Assembly: GCF_900156865.1 (NCBI RefSeq)
Contig: NZ_LT732529.1
Span: 575,056-639,055 of the forward strand
Reading direction: 5' to 3'
Length of the DNA: 64,000 nt
Source of the DNA: Litchfieldia sinesaloumensis
Lineage (GTDB): Bacteria; Bacillota; Bacilli; Bacillales; Bacillaceae_L
Of the stretch, positions 48,395 to 58,589 are shown in pieces. The notes beneath the pieces are model-generated. The model was not told the origin of the DNA, made no database searches, and saw only the letters and a program-made list of their open reading frames with translations. Position numbers and translations under genes: made by a program. Position 1 is the stretch's first letter, and every line of letters begins with the position of its first letter.

Positions 48395-49826
48395 TCTTCT
48401 TTCTCCGCTTCTGTATAAATGATATTCCAAATTTTTTCCGGTCAAAAGGGTTCACAAAAAAGGCTGCTAGGTACTCTTTAAATGTTAATGAAGCAATTGG
48501 TTCTAGATAAGCGACCTTTAAGGACTCTAATGTTGATAAATAAATAAGAATGCTAAAGAAACTGATAAAAAGCCCATACACACCTAAAGTAATAGAGAGT
48601 AACAATGAAAAAAGTCGAAGGATGCTGACAGTTCCAACTAGTGATTGATTGACAAGGGTATAAGATGCTACAGCTGATAAGGCAATAATGACAATCATCG
48701 TTGGGGAAGCGAGTCCAGCTCTGATTGCTGCATCTCCAATAATGATACCTCCGACTATGGATATGGTCTGTCCCAGAACTGTAGGCATTCGAATTCCGGC
48801 TTCTCGTAGCAATTCAAACAATCCGAGAATAAAAATTGACTCAAGTCCGATGGGTAAGGGTAAACCCTCACGAGAGACAACAACTGTTGCTAATAGTGCA
48901 AATGGAAGTTGATCAATATTGACAGAGGATAAAGAAACCCAAAATCCAGGAAGAAAAATAGCTACCACTAAACCTATAATCCGAATTAACCTTCCAAATA
49001 TAACGAGATAGTAAGGGAAATGAACATCCTCTGGTGATTTAATCAGCTCAAAGAGATTAATAGGTCCAATCAGTACTGAAGGGGAACCATTCACAATTAA
49101 GATGAATCTACCGCGCAACATAGATTCGATGACAAAGTCTGGACGAGTAACATAATCAAATAAGGGAAACAAAGAGAACGAGCGATCGGAAAGCCATTGT
49201 TCCAATTGCCCACTACCTACAACACTTTCGCCTTTAAAATCGGAAAGTCGTTTTCTTACTTCTTCAATTGTGTCCGGATTGGCTTTATTATGTAGATAGA
49301 GGAGAGAAACCTTGGTTTGACTCGCTGATCCAAGTGTGAAGGATTCACTGTAGAGCTCTGCCGACTTCATTCTTTTTCGTATCAATGAGATATTTACATT
49401 TAATTCTTCGGTAAAGCTATCTTTCGGCCCCTTAATTGAAACCTCTGTGTTCGATTCTTGCGGGTTACGTTGTGGCACCTTGCTAATATCGAATGCATGA
49501 AAAAATGGTGTGCCTTCTCGAAACAAAATCAATGAACCAGAAAACACTAGAATCACTGTTTCATTCATACTCCGAATATGCTGAACAGGTGGAAGCACTT
49601 CAGAACGGCTACGTGGTTCTACTTGATCAATACTCACTAAGATTCGATTGAAATATTCATTTAGCTGTGTTGAATCTAACATTCCTTTACAATAGAAAGC
49701 CTGAATCTTGTCGTCTTTTTCGATGGGTATAAATTCTACATCGGCATAATGACTGAAAAACTCTTTTATCTCGTCGCTAGTCAAGTTTTTATCTGTTAAT
49801 TTCGTCTCTAGTTGCTCCATGTTCAT
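48384..49826 (-). CDS. Spore germination receptor A subunit, GerA family
   Basis: The 480-aa product has a soluble N-terminal domain (about 1-240), then five or six TM segments near the C-terminus. GerA landmarks are ESMLRGRFILIVNGSPSVLI, ISREGLPLP-like VVSREGLPLPIGLESIF and LLREAGIRMP. It overlaps the B-subunit gene by ATGA and the C-subunit gene by 11 nt, so all three are translationally coupled. The germinant cannot be predicted from sequence. A forespore sigma-G promoter is expected but not identified. Confidence 0.94.
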   Translation of the reverse strand: MNMEQLETKLTDKNLTSDEIKEFFSHYADVEFIPIEKDDKIQAFYCKGMLDSTQLNEYFNRILVSIDQVEPRSRSEVLPPVQHIRSMNETVILVFSGSLILFREGTPFFHAFDISKVPQRNPQESNTEVSIKGPKDSFTEELNVNISLIRKRMKSAELYSESFTLGSASQTKVSLLYLHNKANPDTIEEVRKRLSDFKGESVVGSGQLEQWLSDRSFSLFPLFDYVTRPDFVIESMLRGRFILIVNGSPSVLIGPINLFELIKSPEDVHFPYYLVIFGRLIRIIGLVVAIFLPGFWVSLSSVNIDQLPFALLATVVVSREGLPLPIGLESIFILGLFELLREAGIRMPTVLGQTISIVGGIIIGDAAIRAGLASPTMIVIIALSAVASYTLVNQSLVGTVSILRLFSLLLSITLGVYGLFISFFSILIYLSTLESLKVAYLEPIASLTFKEYLAAFFVNPFDRKKFGISFIQKRRKKNEV

Positions 49827-50908
49827 AGCTTTTGGATTCCTTTCTTCTCTGGCAAATAGCTAATAATCAATAGTGCTAGCGAAAGTATCAAGGTGCATAT
49901 GAAAGCAGCTGGGTAAAAGTATCTCCCGATGAAAATTTGCACCCACATATCACTTAATGGGAGTAATGTCAGTACTCCTAAACTGAGTGTCGTAACGATG
50001 AACACATGTTTCTTTTTAGTTGGCTTTAGATGTCCCTTCACCATATCTGATAAAAGGTATAAACCTAATGAGACTCGGATGAGTTCGCCACTCAATAATT
50101 GAAATACGGCTAGAAAATCAACATGAGAAATATAATTCCCCAATGTAATCAATCGCCATTGTTCAAAAGCAGGGAAACGCATATCAGATGCTACAGCTGG
50201 ACCAAATGAAGAGAGTGAACCCATTGTAGGTCCAATAATCAGAATAGTTAACACAGTGATCAGCACATATATGTTGAGTAATGAAAATGATTTTTTTAAA
50301 TGGTGCTGAAGAAGTAATAGCACAAGTAAGTCCGCGCTTCCACCGAGAATAATGACCGCTCCCTTGATGACGGGTTGAAAACCGTTGGCAACTATTGGAA
50401 AAAGATAAGAATAATCTTTTTCACTAAATGTAAATGTCGCGACAAATATCCCAAACGCCCATACGATAGGCAATAAAATAGCCGAAACATAGGCAATCGA
50501 TTTTAGTCCACTGTAAGCTGACCAAACACAAATCACTAAAAAAGGTAGCATAACAACAAATGGCGGTGTTCGTGGTAAAAAATAGATATTAACAGATTGA
50601 ATTAAGTCATAAAAGGAGATTGCGCTAATCGCATACACAAAAACCCAAAGGATGGATATACACACACGCGATATCATTGTCCCAGCACGTGATGATATCC
50701 AATCCGATAGATAGAGTTTTTGTTGATTCCGCTTCATAATTACATAAAGAATGAATCCCCATAGCAGTAGGAACCCATATGCAAAAAGGACAGAAATCCA
50801 CGCATCTCGTTTTCCTGTTGTCAGTAAGTGCGGCATAATCAGCACGTGATTTGATATACCAATAAAAAGAATAAGTATAAATATAATCTGTGTTCGAGAA
50901 AACTGCAT
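49823..50908 (-). CDS. Spore germination receptor B subunit, GerB/APC-like
   Basis: The product is about 361 aa from ATG 50908 (weak GGTGGTGG site); an upstream in-frame start is unlikely. Ten TM segments of the spore-germination permease family include SRTQIIFILILFIGISNHVL and a PFLVICVWSAYSGLKSIA region. It is the first gene of a B-A-C operon and belongs to the amino acid permease-like receptors that bind the germinant. Confidence 0.92.
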   Translation of the reverse strand: MQFSRTQIIFILILFIGISNHVLIMPHLLTTGKRDAWISVLFAYGFLLLWGFILYVIMKRNQQKLYLSDWISSRAGTMISRVCISILWVFVYAISAISFYDLIQSVNIYFLPRTPPFVVMLPFLVICVWSAYSGLKSIAYVSAILLPIVWAFGIFVATFTFSEKDYSYLFPIVANGFQPVIKGAVIILGGSADLLVLLLLQHHLKKSFSLLNIYVLITVLTILIIGPTMGSLSSFGPAVASDMRFPAFEQWRLITLGNYISHVDFLAVFQLLSGELIRVSLGLYLLSDMVKGHLKPTKKKHVFIVTTLSLGVLTLLPLSDMWVQIFIGRYFYPAAFICTLILSLALLIISYLPEKKGIQKL

Positions 50909-51023
50909 ACAACCACCACCAATTGAAATACCAGCATTGTTAGGTTTTGTTTGAAATACCAAATTATGCATAATGTGAGTATGGAAAACTAAATAAAAAG
51001 ATTTTGACTTTTTTTTTCACGTG

Positions 51024-51063
51024 ATGTAATATATAAATTGCATATGCAAGATATATATTACAT
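51024..51063. promoter_or_regulatory. 40-bp interrupted dyad upstream of XRE gene
   Basis: ATGTAATATATA and TATATATTACAT are perfect 12-bp arms. Between them is the perfect 12-bp palindrome TTGCATATGCAA, set off by two nonpaired bases on each side. All three elements share one centre (51043.5). It overlaps the expected promoter of the XRE gene at 51085, so it is a likely autoregulatory operator with room for two dimers. Confidence 0.7.
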
Positions 51064-51084
51064 CGAGTTCGGTAGGTTGAGAAA

Positions 51085-51285
51085 ATGAAAAATAATGTAA
51101 AGCTAACACGTATGAAAACGACGATGACTCAGGAGCAATTAGCAAAGAAAGTGGGAGTAACTAGACAGACCATTGGGTTAATTGAGAAAGGAGAATATAA
51201 TCCGACTCTTCAACTCTGTATAGCGATCGCGAAAGAACTCAATAAAACGTTGGATGACTTATTCTGGGAGGTAGAGGACAAATGA
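51085..51285 (+). CDS. Small XRE-family regulator
   Basis: The 66-aa single HTH protein has MTQEQLAKKVGVTRQTIGLI followed by EKGEYNPTLQLCIAIAKELN, the pattern of YgzD/YvaO-like regulators. It overlaps the next gene, a membrane protein, by ATGA. XRE/membrane pairs of this kind recur in Bacillus; a pseudogene pair lies at 57409-58047. It probably represses its own operon through the 40-bp dyad. Confidence 0.88.
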   Translation: MKNNVKLTRMKTTMTQEQLAKKVGVTRQTIGLIEKGEYNPTLQLCIAIAKELNKTLDDLFWEVEDK

Positions 51286-51737
51286 AATCATGGATATCAG
51301 TATTATTGCCAACTGATGAATATAAGGAAAAGCGAATGGTGTATTTTTTCGCTGAGGGTGGAGTACTGCTATTATTGATGTTATTTTTACTAATGATTAG
51401 TAGCATCTTTTTTACTATTAGTGTGGGAGTAGCGCTATTCACATCGATTGCCGTATTCCTTCTATATGTGGTAGGGAGATATATATTGTCTGGAATGGAA
51501 TTCACGGAGGTTGCAACTGAAACATCGTATAAGAAGGAGGTAAAGAATACGTTAAAGAAGACTTCTGGTTTTGTTTTAATCTTTGCGGTGTTCTATTTAC
51601 TTCTTGGAGATGTGCCTAGCAATCGAATTGAATGGATTGAAAGTGTAGGATTAATGGTAAGTGTGGGTATAGCATGGTTTTTACTAAACTATATTTCTTT
51701 GAAAAGATCTTACAATAAGAACAAGGAATTAATCTAA
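51282..51737 (+). CDS. Four-TM membrane protein paired with XRE regulator
   Basis: The 151-aa product has hydrophobic segments at about 26-44, 48-66, 91-108 and 117-135 and a short cytosolic loop (EFTEVATETSYKKEVKNTLK). It starts inside the XRE stop. I do not recognise the family by name. Its role is inferred to be linked to the XRE regulator, perhaps membrane stress. Confidence 0.72.
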   Translation: MKSWISVLLPTDEYKEKRMVYFFAEGGVLLLLMLFLLMISSIFFTISVGVALFTSIAVFLLYVVGRYILSGMEFTEVATETSYKKEVKNTLKKTSGFVLIFAVFYLLLGDVPSNRIEWIESVGLMVSVGIAWFLLNYISLKRSYNKNKELI

Positions 51738-51907
51738 CAAATAAACATATACCTAGGTTTTCTGTAGTGAAGGGTCACAAGTTTCAAGTGGGCCTATCGA
51801 TTAATTTTAAGATTGATAATCTTTTAGGAAATATATGTTAAAATGTTTGAGTGTACCAACTCGAATTGGGTGTGTTTGAAGAAAATGAATGGTAAAAGGA
51901 GATTTGA

Positions 51908-52552
51908 ATGAAAAATACTAGAAAAGTCATAGTTCCCATTTTCACTTTGTTCGTACTCTTAGTAGCTGCTTGCTCAAATAATGAGGTAAGTAAAGAAGCG
52001 GACACCACGTTAACAAAAACGACTACTACTCAGAATGAAAACGAGGATTCTACTATTAAGGATTCATCTGATAATGCTTCAAATACTGACATCACAAATA
52101 CAGACGCCAACGATACAACTACGAATAAGGAAACAGCAAAAGAACCTAAAAGTCTACCTGCTAAAGAAACGACCAGTTCAAATGACAATATGGAAGTGGA
52201 TAAGAAGGATGAATATTTAACAAAATTAAATGATGCTAAAAAGATATTGGATGAAATGGAAGGTTCAGATTCATCAACATATGCTCTGAAAAAGGTAGAG
52301 GACGATCGATACGAGGCTTGGGATGAATTGCTGAATGAAGTATATGGAGTCCTACAAGAGCAACTACCTACAGAGAAAAAGGAGCAATTGAGAACTGAAC
52401 AAAGGAACTGGATAAAATTTAGAGACGATTCTGCACTGGAAGCATCTTTAAAATATAAAGGTGGTACGCAAGAACATCTAGAGTACTCTGCTGTGAGTGC
52501 AGCTCTTACAGAAGATAGATGCTTTGAATTAGTTGAGGAATATATGAAATAG
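51908..52552 (+). CDS. Lipoprotein with LprI/DUF1311-like domain
   Basis: The 214-aa product has a lipobox VAAC (Cys22). A long Thr/Asn/Asp-rich linker (about 25-100) separates it from a C-terminal LprI-type domain (about 105-213). That domain has YEAWDELLNEVYGVLQEQLP and LRTEQRNWIKFRD, the conserved QxxWxxxR region. Related domains inhibit lysozyme in Gram-negative and mycobacterial species. The low-complexity linker is unusual in length. It is monocistronic with AAAAGGAGA upstream. Confidence 0.82.
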   Translation: MKNTRKVIVPIFTLFVLLVAACSNNEVSKEADTTLTKTTTTQNENEDSTIKDSSDNASNTDITNTDANDTTTNKETAKEPKSLPAKETTSSNDNMEVDKKDEYLTKLNDAKKILDEMEGSDSSTYALKKVEDDRYEAWDELLNEVYGVLQEQLPTEKKEQLRTEQRNWIKFRDDSALEASLKYKGGTQEHLEYSAVSAALTEDRCFELVEEYMK

Positions 52553-52629
52553 TTACATATTCTTCACGAACACAAACAGTACACCTTCTCATTGGTACAA
52601 TAAATAGTTTGGTATATCGTTGTTTACGA

Positions 52630-52670
52630 AATGCGCTCTGAGTATGGATGATTCAGGGCGTTTTTTATTT
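52630..52670 (+). terminator. Terminator
   Basis: ATGCGCTCTGA and TTCAGGGCGT form an imperfect stem followed by TTTTTTATT, after the lipoprotein gene. Confidence 0.55.
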
Positions 52671-52767
52671 GTAAAAGCACCTAAAGTCTTTTTTTTGGAA
52701 GGGATTTTCTACCAAATTATCGAATATGTTATAGTCATTAAATCGCGATGATGGAGGAAGATAATAG

Positions 52768-53289
52768 ATGTACGAGATTATTAAAACGTATAAACAAGCA
52801 ATCCCTGACATGAATTTTGTTGGAATGAAATATGGTGATATGGACCGGATTAACGGAGGGTTTGGAGCAAAGTGGGAGGAATGGTTTGAGAAAGAACGTT
52901 TTACGAAGCTTGAGTCCTTATTAACAGACGATTTCATGCGTGAATATAAAGATTATAATACAAATATTGGGTTAATGCGCTGGAAAGAAGGGGAACCGTT
53001 CGAATATTGGATTGGCATGTTTCTACCTAAAGGTACGGTAGCTCCTAAGGGTTACAAATCTATTAATATATCGGCATCAAATTTAGGGGTATGTTGGGTA
53101 CAAGGTACAGAACCTGATGTATATGGTAAGGAAAAAGAGTGTGCTGACAACCTTCTGTATGAAGGCTATGAACTCGTACATGATGATGCTGGGGCATGGT
53201 GGTTCTTTGAACGATACGGCTGTCCACGATTTACAGAACCTGATGAAAAAGGAAAAGTCATTCTGGATATATGTCATTTTGTTAAATGA
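52768..53289 (+). CDS. GyrI-like/AraC-effector-binding domain protein
   Basis: The 173-aa GyrI-like fold has KQAIPDMNFVGMKYGDMDRI, YWIGMFLPKGTVAPKGY and a final ILDICHFVK strand, with conserved aromatic pocket residues (AWWFFERYG). It has GGAGGAAG before ATG and no fused DNA-binding domain. It is the second such gene in the window. Ligand sensing or gyrase modulation is a family inference. Confidence 0.8.
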   Translation: MYEIIKTYKQAIPDMNFVGMKYGDMDRINGGFGAKWEEWFEKERFTKLESLLTDDFMREYKDYNTNIGLMRWKEGEPFEYWIGMFLPKGTVAPKGYKSINISASNLGVCWVQGTEPDVYGKEKECADNLLYEGYELVHDDAGAWWFFERYGCPRFTEPDEKGKVILDICHFVK

Positions 53290-53416
53290 TATCGACTTGT
53301 TGCTTTCTGTCTGATAAATTCAAGGCAATTTACAGATGCCGCTATTTTACTATTTTTAAATATGATTATTCTACAACATCCATTTAATAAATAATCGTTT
53401 TCAGGAGGAATGGGAT

Positions 53417-53719
53417 TTGGATTGGACTTCACTATCAGATATGTTTTCTCTGATACTTGGTTTTGCTGTTATTATCTTCGTTTGTTATTTTCTGTTTTTT
53501 CGGCCTTTAAAAAAACTATTCACAGACAGAGGCAATCGGTTGTATTGGCTGTTGGCCATACTTGGATCAATTTGGTTAATCGTCGGAATAGCACTAATCG
53601 ACTGGTTGGGGAAAAACTTTGAAACGGGTCAGACTATTGGTGCCGTACTCTATTTTGGTGTGATAGCAGCTGTTGTAATCCCCCTAACGGTGCGTGAAAT
53701 TAGGGGAAGGAAAGAGTGA
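53417..53719 (+). CDS. Small three-TM membrane protein, unknown
   Basis: The 100-aa product starts at TTG 53417 behind AGGAGGAATGGGAT. Hydrophobic segments lie near residues 8-28, 41-60 and 72-92. No family is recognised. The overlapping longer frame at 53410 is its shadow. Confidence 0.6.
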   Translation: MDWTSLSDMFSLILGFAVIIFVCYFLFFRPLKKLFTDRGNRLYWLLAILGSIWLIVGIALIDWLGKNFETGQTIGAVLYFGVIAAVVIPLTVREIRGRKE

Positions 53720-53820
53720 GTGTATCAAGTGTTATTTAATAAGATTAATGCTTTTAGATATAGAGTGCTAACCAAGTATTGGGGGAGGAAGTATAAGTTA
53801 ATAACGTTGAGGTGAAACAA

Positions 53821-54063
53821 ATGAAATGGTGGAAGTTATTTCTACTGTGCTTTCTTTTAAGAGATGAAGTAGTGTGTATTTTTGTTCTGTTAGAAAAGTG
53901 GAAACAAAATCAAATTAATAGTATAGTATTATGTGCCAAAAACTTTTTGGCATATTTTTTTGAAGAAAATGTGCAGCTTGATGGTAATATAACAAATATA
54001 ATTTCACAAGCTAAAGGTATAATAAATAAATACATAAATAGTATAATGATGAAAAGAGAATGA
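53821..54063 (+). CDS. Small ORF upstream of mapB, uncertain
   Basis: GAGGTGA precedes ATG 53821 and the frame gives 80 residues, ending 11 nt before mapB. The N-terminus is hydrophobic with Cys and Trp (WWKLFLLCFLL); the rest is Asn/Ile-rich with no domain. Base composition is that of AT-rich noncoding DNA. It may be real or a chance ORF in the mapB leader. Confidence 0.3.
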   Translation: MKWWKLFLLCFLLRDEVVCIFVLLEKWKQNQINSIVLCAKNFLAYFFEENVQLDGNITNIISQAKGIINKYINSIMMKRE

Positions 54064-54068
54064 GGTAG

Positions 54069-54815
<747 letters not shown>

Positions 54816-54932
54816 AATTAGTAATGCACTCTGTGTTGGAATGGAAATTATCGCATTCCCTTAAACTGAGTAACAATTAGTAATAAATGGTTACTACTAG
54901 TATTTGACTATTTAATTGCAAAATACAAAAAG

Positions 54933-54967
54933 GAGGACTAGCAAATAAAATCATTTGCTAGTCCTTT
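54933..54967 (+). terminator. Terminator
   Basis: GGACTAGCAAAT and ATTTGCTAGTCC form a 12-bp stem followed by TTTTTT. It is the only element of note in the gap 54816-55158. Confidence 0.85.
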
Positions 54968-55158
54968 TTTAGTTAGCCTCTTCTACACTTTTTGTATATT
55001 GAATTGTTAGAGCGAGATATGGACTTTGCTTGTCATTATTCATCATCATATTTTAGCAATATCAGGATAGTTTTTTAAAAATCGAAACTAATTTACAGTT
55101 TATTCGTAAATATGGTTATGATATCACAAAGACAAAGCACCATAGGAGTTGAAAAAAG

Positions 55159-56358
55159 GTGAACAAACATCTAGCGAGAATTTCTACTGATATAAATAAT
55201 GAAAAACTGAGGCTTTATTGGCCAGGATTTGAAGCTGTGGCTTTTGCTTTTTTTGATAGAACCAATGTGTACCTGTTTAACCACCCATCATATAAGAATA
55301 AAAATCTCTATCAAACGTTAAAATGGGACAACCGGTTTAGAGGGTGTACTATAATCCTATTTGATGAGTATCCAACGGCTATCGTTGATCTTGATTACTA
55401 CGCAGATTATGAGAGTCTATATTCGATTGCTGTTCATGAGCTATTTCACGGCTACCAGCATATAAAAGGTGAAAAGAGATTTCCGAATGAGTTACTTGGG
55501 ATTACCTATCCGATATTGTAAGATAACGTAGAAATCCGAAACCGAGAGAGAACGTGTCTACATCAAGCAGTACTAGCTGACTCTAAAGAGGAAATGAACC
55601 GATTTATTATTGACTTCATTTCATTGCGGGAAAAAAGGGAAGGCATCCTTAATAAATATCTGGATTATGAAAAGCTCGTAGAGACAGTTGAAGGACCAGC
55701 TTGGTACTTGGAGTCTAAGGCCTATGCAGATAAAAGCATGCTATCCTATGCCGAGGTACTGGAGAAACATTTCACACCATTATTAATCGATCGAAAACGA
55801 TCGGCTCTTGAAATACGCAGTGGATGTATGGGTTCAGGTTTATATATTTGTTTGATTCTAGATAAGATTGCACCAGATTGGAAGGAGACTTTTTTAGATT
55901 CGGAAGAAAGTTTATATGAAATTCTTAAGCAGCATGTGGGGGTATGTATCAATCTCACAGAGGATAGAATCAGAGTTTCTCAGGAAACATTGGATATTAT
56001 CAGCTACGTAATAGAAAACAAGAAAAAGCCCATCGACGAGTTTGAAAAGCAAGAGGGCATTCATCTTTTTATTGAGGGTCCAATTATAGTTACCTCATTT
56101 GATCCAATGAATATCAAATCTACAGAAGAAAAACGACTGCATCAAACCTTTATTGGGGTTCGTCTCAATAATGAAGAATACGTAATCCAGCAACCTGTTA
56201 TTACGTATCCAAAAGATGGATTTAAATATGTTTCAAAAATGCACTTAATTCTAAAGAAGGAACCTATCGAAACTAATGAATCCCTTATCATTGAAGGAAT
56301 TGGGGAAATAAAAGGAAGGGTGAGAAAAAAAGGGAATGAGATATTGATCGTTGCATAA
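55159..56358 (+). pseudogene. HELFH metallopeptidase-like gene interrupted by one stop codon
   Basis: Two reading frames, 55159-55521 and 55594-56358, are in the same phase. They are separated only by TAA 55519-55521, after which the frame stays open (NVEIRNRERTCLHQAVLADS) into the second part. Together they form one protein of about 399 codons. The first part has the zinc motif VHELFHGYQHIKGE; the second has GPAWYLESKAYA, a likely third-ligand Glu region, and a C-terminal beta domain. GTG 55159 has AGGAG upstream. It is either inactivated by a recent nonsense mutation or read through. Confidence 0.75.
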
Positions 56359-56452
56359 ATTCATATACTACGATTACATCGTATTTTTATCTCTCTAATA
56401 ATTAAAATAGGGAGAGGTCATAATAAATCAGTCTTAATTTAAGAGGTGTTAA

Positions 56453-57151
56453 ATGAGACAAATAATTGCTCTAGGTGGTGGAGGGTTTTCTATGGAACCT
56501 GAGAACCCTTTGTTGGATCGATACATTCTTAACCAGGCTAATAAAACAAATCCGAAAATTTGTTTCGTTCCCACTGCAAGTGGAGATTCAGATAATTACA
56601 TCTCTAGATATTATAACTTTTTCGAAAAACAGAATTGTAGACCATCTCACTTGTCGTTATTTAGACCACCCACCAGAGACTTAGAGAGTTTCCTATTAGA
56701 AAAAGACATTATTTATGTTGGTGGTGGAAATACTAAGAATTTATTAGTTTTATGGAAAGAATGGGGCATAGATATTTTTTTAAAAAAGGCCTGGGAAAAT
56801 GGGATATTATTAGCTGGTATTAGTGCAGGTTCTATTTGTTGGTTTGAAGAGGGAGTTACTGATTCTTATGGAGATGGGCTAGAACCATTAAAGTGTATGG
56901 GTTTTATAAAGGGGAGTAACTGTCCCCATTACGATGGAGAAGCAGAAAGAAAGCCTTCCTATCATAAATTAATTGAAACAAACAAAATCAAACCTGGGAT
57001 TGCTGTTGATGATGGTGTTGCTATTCATTACATAAATCAAGACATATATAAAATCGTAAGTTCTAGATTAAATGCTAAGGCATATAAAGTGTTTTATGAT
57101 GAGCAAGTTAAGGAAATAGAGCTTGAAACACAATTTTTAGGTTCTATTTGA
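56453..57151 (+). CDS. Peptidase E-like (S51 family) protein
   Basis: The 232-aa S51 fold has the motif YVGGGNTKNLL (88-98), nucleophile region AGISAGSICWF (Ser124) and CPHYDGE with a possible catalytic His. Family members hydrolyse Asp-X dipeptides (PepE) or process cyanophycin fragments. This is cytoplasmic, with no signal peptide. AGAGGTG precedes ATG. A terminator follows. Confidence 0.87.
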   Translation: MRQIIALGGGGFSMEPENPLLDRYILNQANKTNPKICFVPTASGDSDNYISRYYNFFEKQNCRPSHLSLFRPPTRDLESFLLEKDIIYVGGGNTKNLLVLWKEWGIDIFLKKAWENGILLAGISAGSICWFEEGVTDSYGDGLEPLKCMGFIKGSNCPHYDGEAERKPSYHKLIETNKIKPGIAVDDGVAIHYINQDIYKIVSSRLNAKAYKVFYDEQVKEIELETQFLGSI

Positions 57152-57235
57152 GGGAATGGTGTAAAAGAGTCGCTTGTTTGGCCGTTTCGTACAGCAACAT
57201 ACTAAGCAAGATTCATTGAAGCAGGGAAATATGGC

Positions 57236-57272
57236 GCAGGCTCAGTAGAAGAAAACCTACTGGGCCTTTTTA
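57236..57272 (+). terminator. Terminator
   Basis: GGCTCAGTAG and CTACTGGGCC stems are followed by TTTTTAT, after the peptidase gene. Confidence 0.85.
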
Positions 57273-57328
57273 TATAAATAGGATTTTTTTGAAGAAAGAG
57301 AAGGTTATGCGTAAGGTGTAAAAAACAT

Positions 57329-57385
57329 TTGACATCCTCTTTGTCAATTTTTATAATAAAGGTGTAAAAGGTTTTTTACACCTTT
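57329..57385 (+). promoter_or_regulatory. Consensus promoter and operator dyad of the XRE-pseudogene pair
   Basis: TTGACA (57329-57334) and TATAAT (57352-57357) are both perfect with 17-bp spacing. The spacer region contains TTGACA...TGTCAA. Immediately downstream, AAAGGTGTAAAA and TTTTACACCTTT (57358-57385) form a 12-bp dyad with a 4-bp loop. It is a likely operator, or a leader hairpin. Confidence 0.8.
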
Positions 57386-57408
57386 GTATTTGGTGGTGAA
57401 ATAGTGGA

Positions 57409-57618
57409 ATGGAAAATCGTATTAAGATGTACAGAGAGAGAGAGTAGGTGTCTCCCAAGGAAACTTGCAGAACTATGTAGAGTTAGCATACAAACTATTA
57501 ATGCGATTGAGAATAACAAATATGATCCCAGTTTGCAATGGTCTTTGACATTGCGATGCATCTGGGAGTAAAAATGGAAGAATTATTTAATCCAGTTAGA
57601 ACTGAAGAAAACAAGTAA
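57409..57618 (+). pseudogene. XRE-family regulator pseudogene (multiple frameshifts)
   Basis: ATG 57409 opens MENRIKMYREREx and stops after a GA-repeat. Other frames continue KLAELCRVSIQTINAIENNK with YDPSLQ, then FDIAMHLGVKMEELFNPVRT to TAA 57616-57618. Spliced together they make a complete small XRE protein like the one at 51085. At least three shifts, including in the AGAGAGAGAG run, break it. Confidence 0.8.
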
Positions 57619-57660
57619 TACTTATATGAATTCAAAAAAAGTAAAGGGAGGGGATGTTTT

Positions 57661-58047
57661 ATGAAAAAGAAAGATATGATTTGGTTAGTTGTATTGGGAG
57701 TCATTACTTTATATTTTGGTTCGACATTAGTAAGTTATTTTCGGACTGGAGATACTTTGGGAATTCCGGAATTTCTATTAATTATCGGGCTAGTTATTGC
57801 TTGGAGTGAGGTTATTACTTGGGGGACTAGAAGAGAAGTTCAAAAGGACGAAATGGGTAAAGAGATTATCAAAAAAAGCAACCACATTAGTTATAATATC
57901 CTCTTTATCTCATTATTAATTATTTGGATTATTGATTATTTATTCCTAGGCAATGAGAAGAATTATCCGCTATTTATTGCTTTATGTTTAGCATATATTA
58001 TCAATCCAGTCGCTCAGTTTATCTTGGTGAAAAAACATATAGGTTAG
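57661..58047 (+). CDS. DUF2178-type membrane protein
   Basis: The 128-aa product has four hydrophobic segments and the loop TRREVQKDEMGKEIIKKSNH, whose DExGK-like pattern is typical of DUF2178 proteins encoded next to small XRE regulators. Here the XRE partner is a pseudogene, so expression may be deregulated. GGAGGGG precedes ATG. Confidence 0.75.
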   Translation: MKKKDMIWLVVLGVITLYFGSTLVSYFRTGDTLGIPEFLLIIGLVIAWSEVITWGTRREVQKDEMGKEIIKKSNHISYNILFISLLIIWIIDYLFLGNEKNYPLFIALCLAYIINPVAQFILVKKHIG

Positions 58048-58139
58048 CATTTGATTAGTAGACTATCATTGTTTCTGAGAAGTTAAGTTAGGGCTGTCTG
58101 TTTAATGCGAAGCTAGTATGAAATACGAAATAAAAAATT

Positions 58140-58172
58140 TCCGGAGCATAGGCAATCGCCCATGCTTCTTTA
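58140..58172 (+). terminator. Terminator
   Basis: GGAGCATAGGC and GCCCATGCTTC stems are followed by TTTATTG. It follows the DUF2178 gene. Confidence 0.65.
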
Positions 58173-58334
58173 TTGTGATGTCTAATTTGAAACCTTATTC
58201 TATCTTCTAACGTAAATAATAGAAATAAAAACCAACCGATATTATTTTTTCAGGGCTGTGGGATACATTAATTTACTTTTGTAAGAGCCCAGCAATGATT
58301 TAAGAGATTAAATAGGAATGAGGGATGTACTTTA

Positions 58335-58589
58335 ATGGAAAAAATGAAATGGTTTTTGTATTTGAGTGCCCTCTTGTTAATTGGCATACCGATATTTATT
58401 GTTCTATTTTCAGATGATGTTACTTTCAGTTCAACCTTCAGTCATATAGTACTGAGCATAGGAATTTTATTATTTATCAGCGGAAAACTGATTGCAATAA
58501 GTGAAAAGAAAAAAGAAAGCAAACGATTGGCCCCTGATATCGGAGTTGTAATCGGACTATTTATCGTTTTAGTTTTCAGGCTTGTTTAA
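58335..58589 (+). CDS. Small membrane protein, unknown
   Basis: The 84-aa product has three hydrophobic stretches (5-24, 35-52, 66-82). GAGGG is 12 nt upstream of ATG. No family is recognised. Confidence 0.5.
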   Translation: MEKMKWFLYLSALLLIGIPIFIVLFSDDVTFSSTFSHIVLSIGILLFISGKLIAISEKKKESKRLAPDIGVVIGLFIVLVFRLV

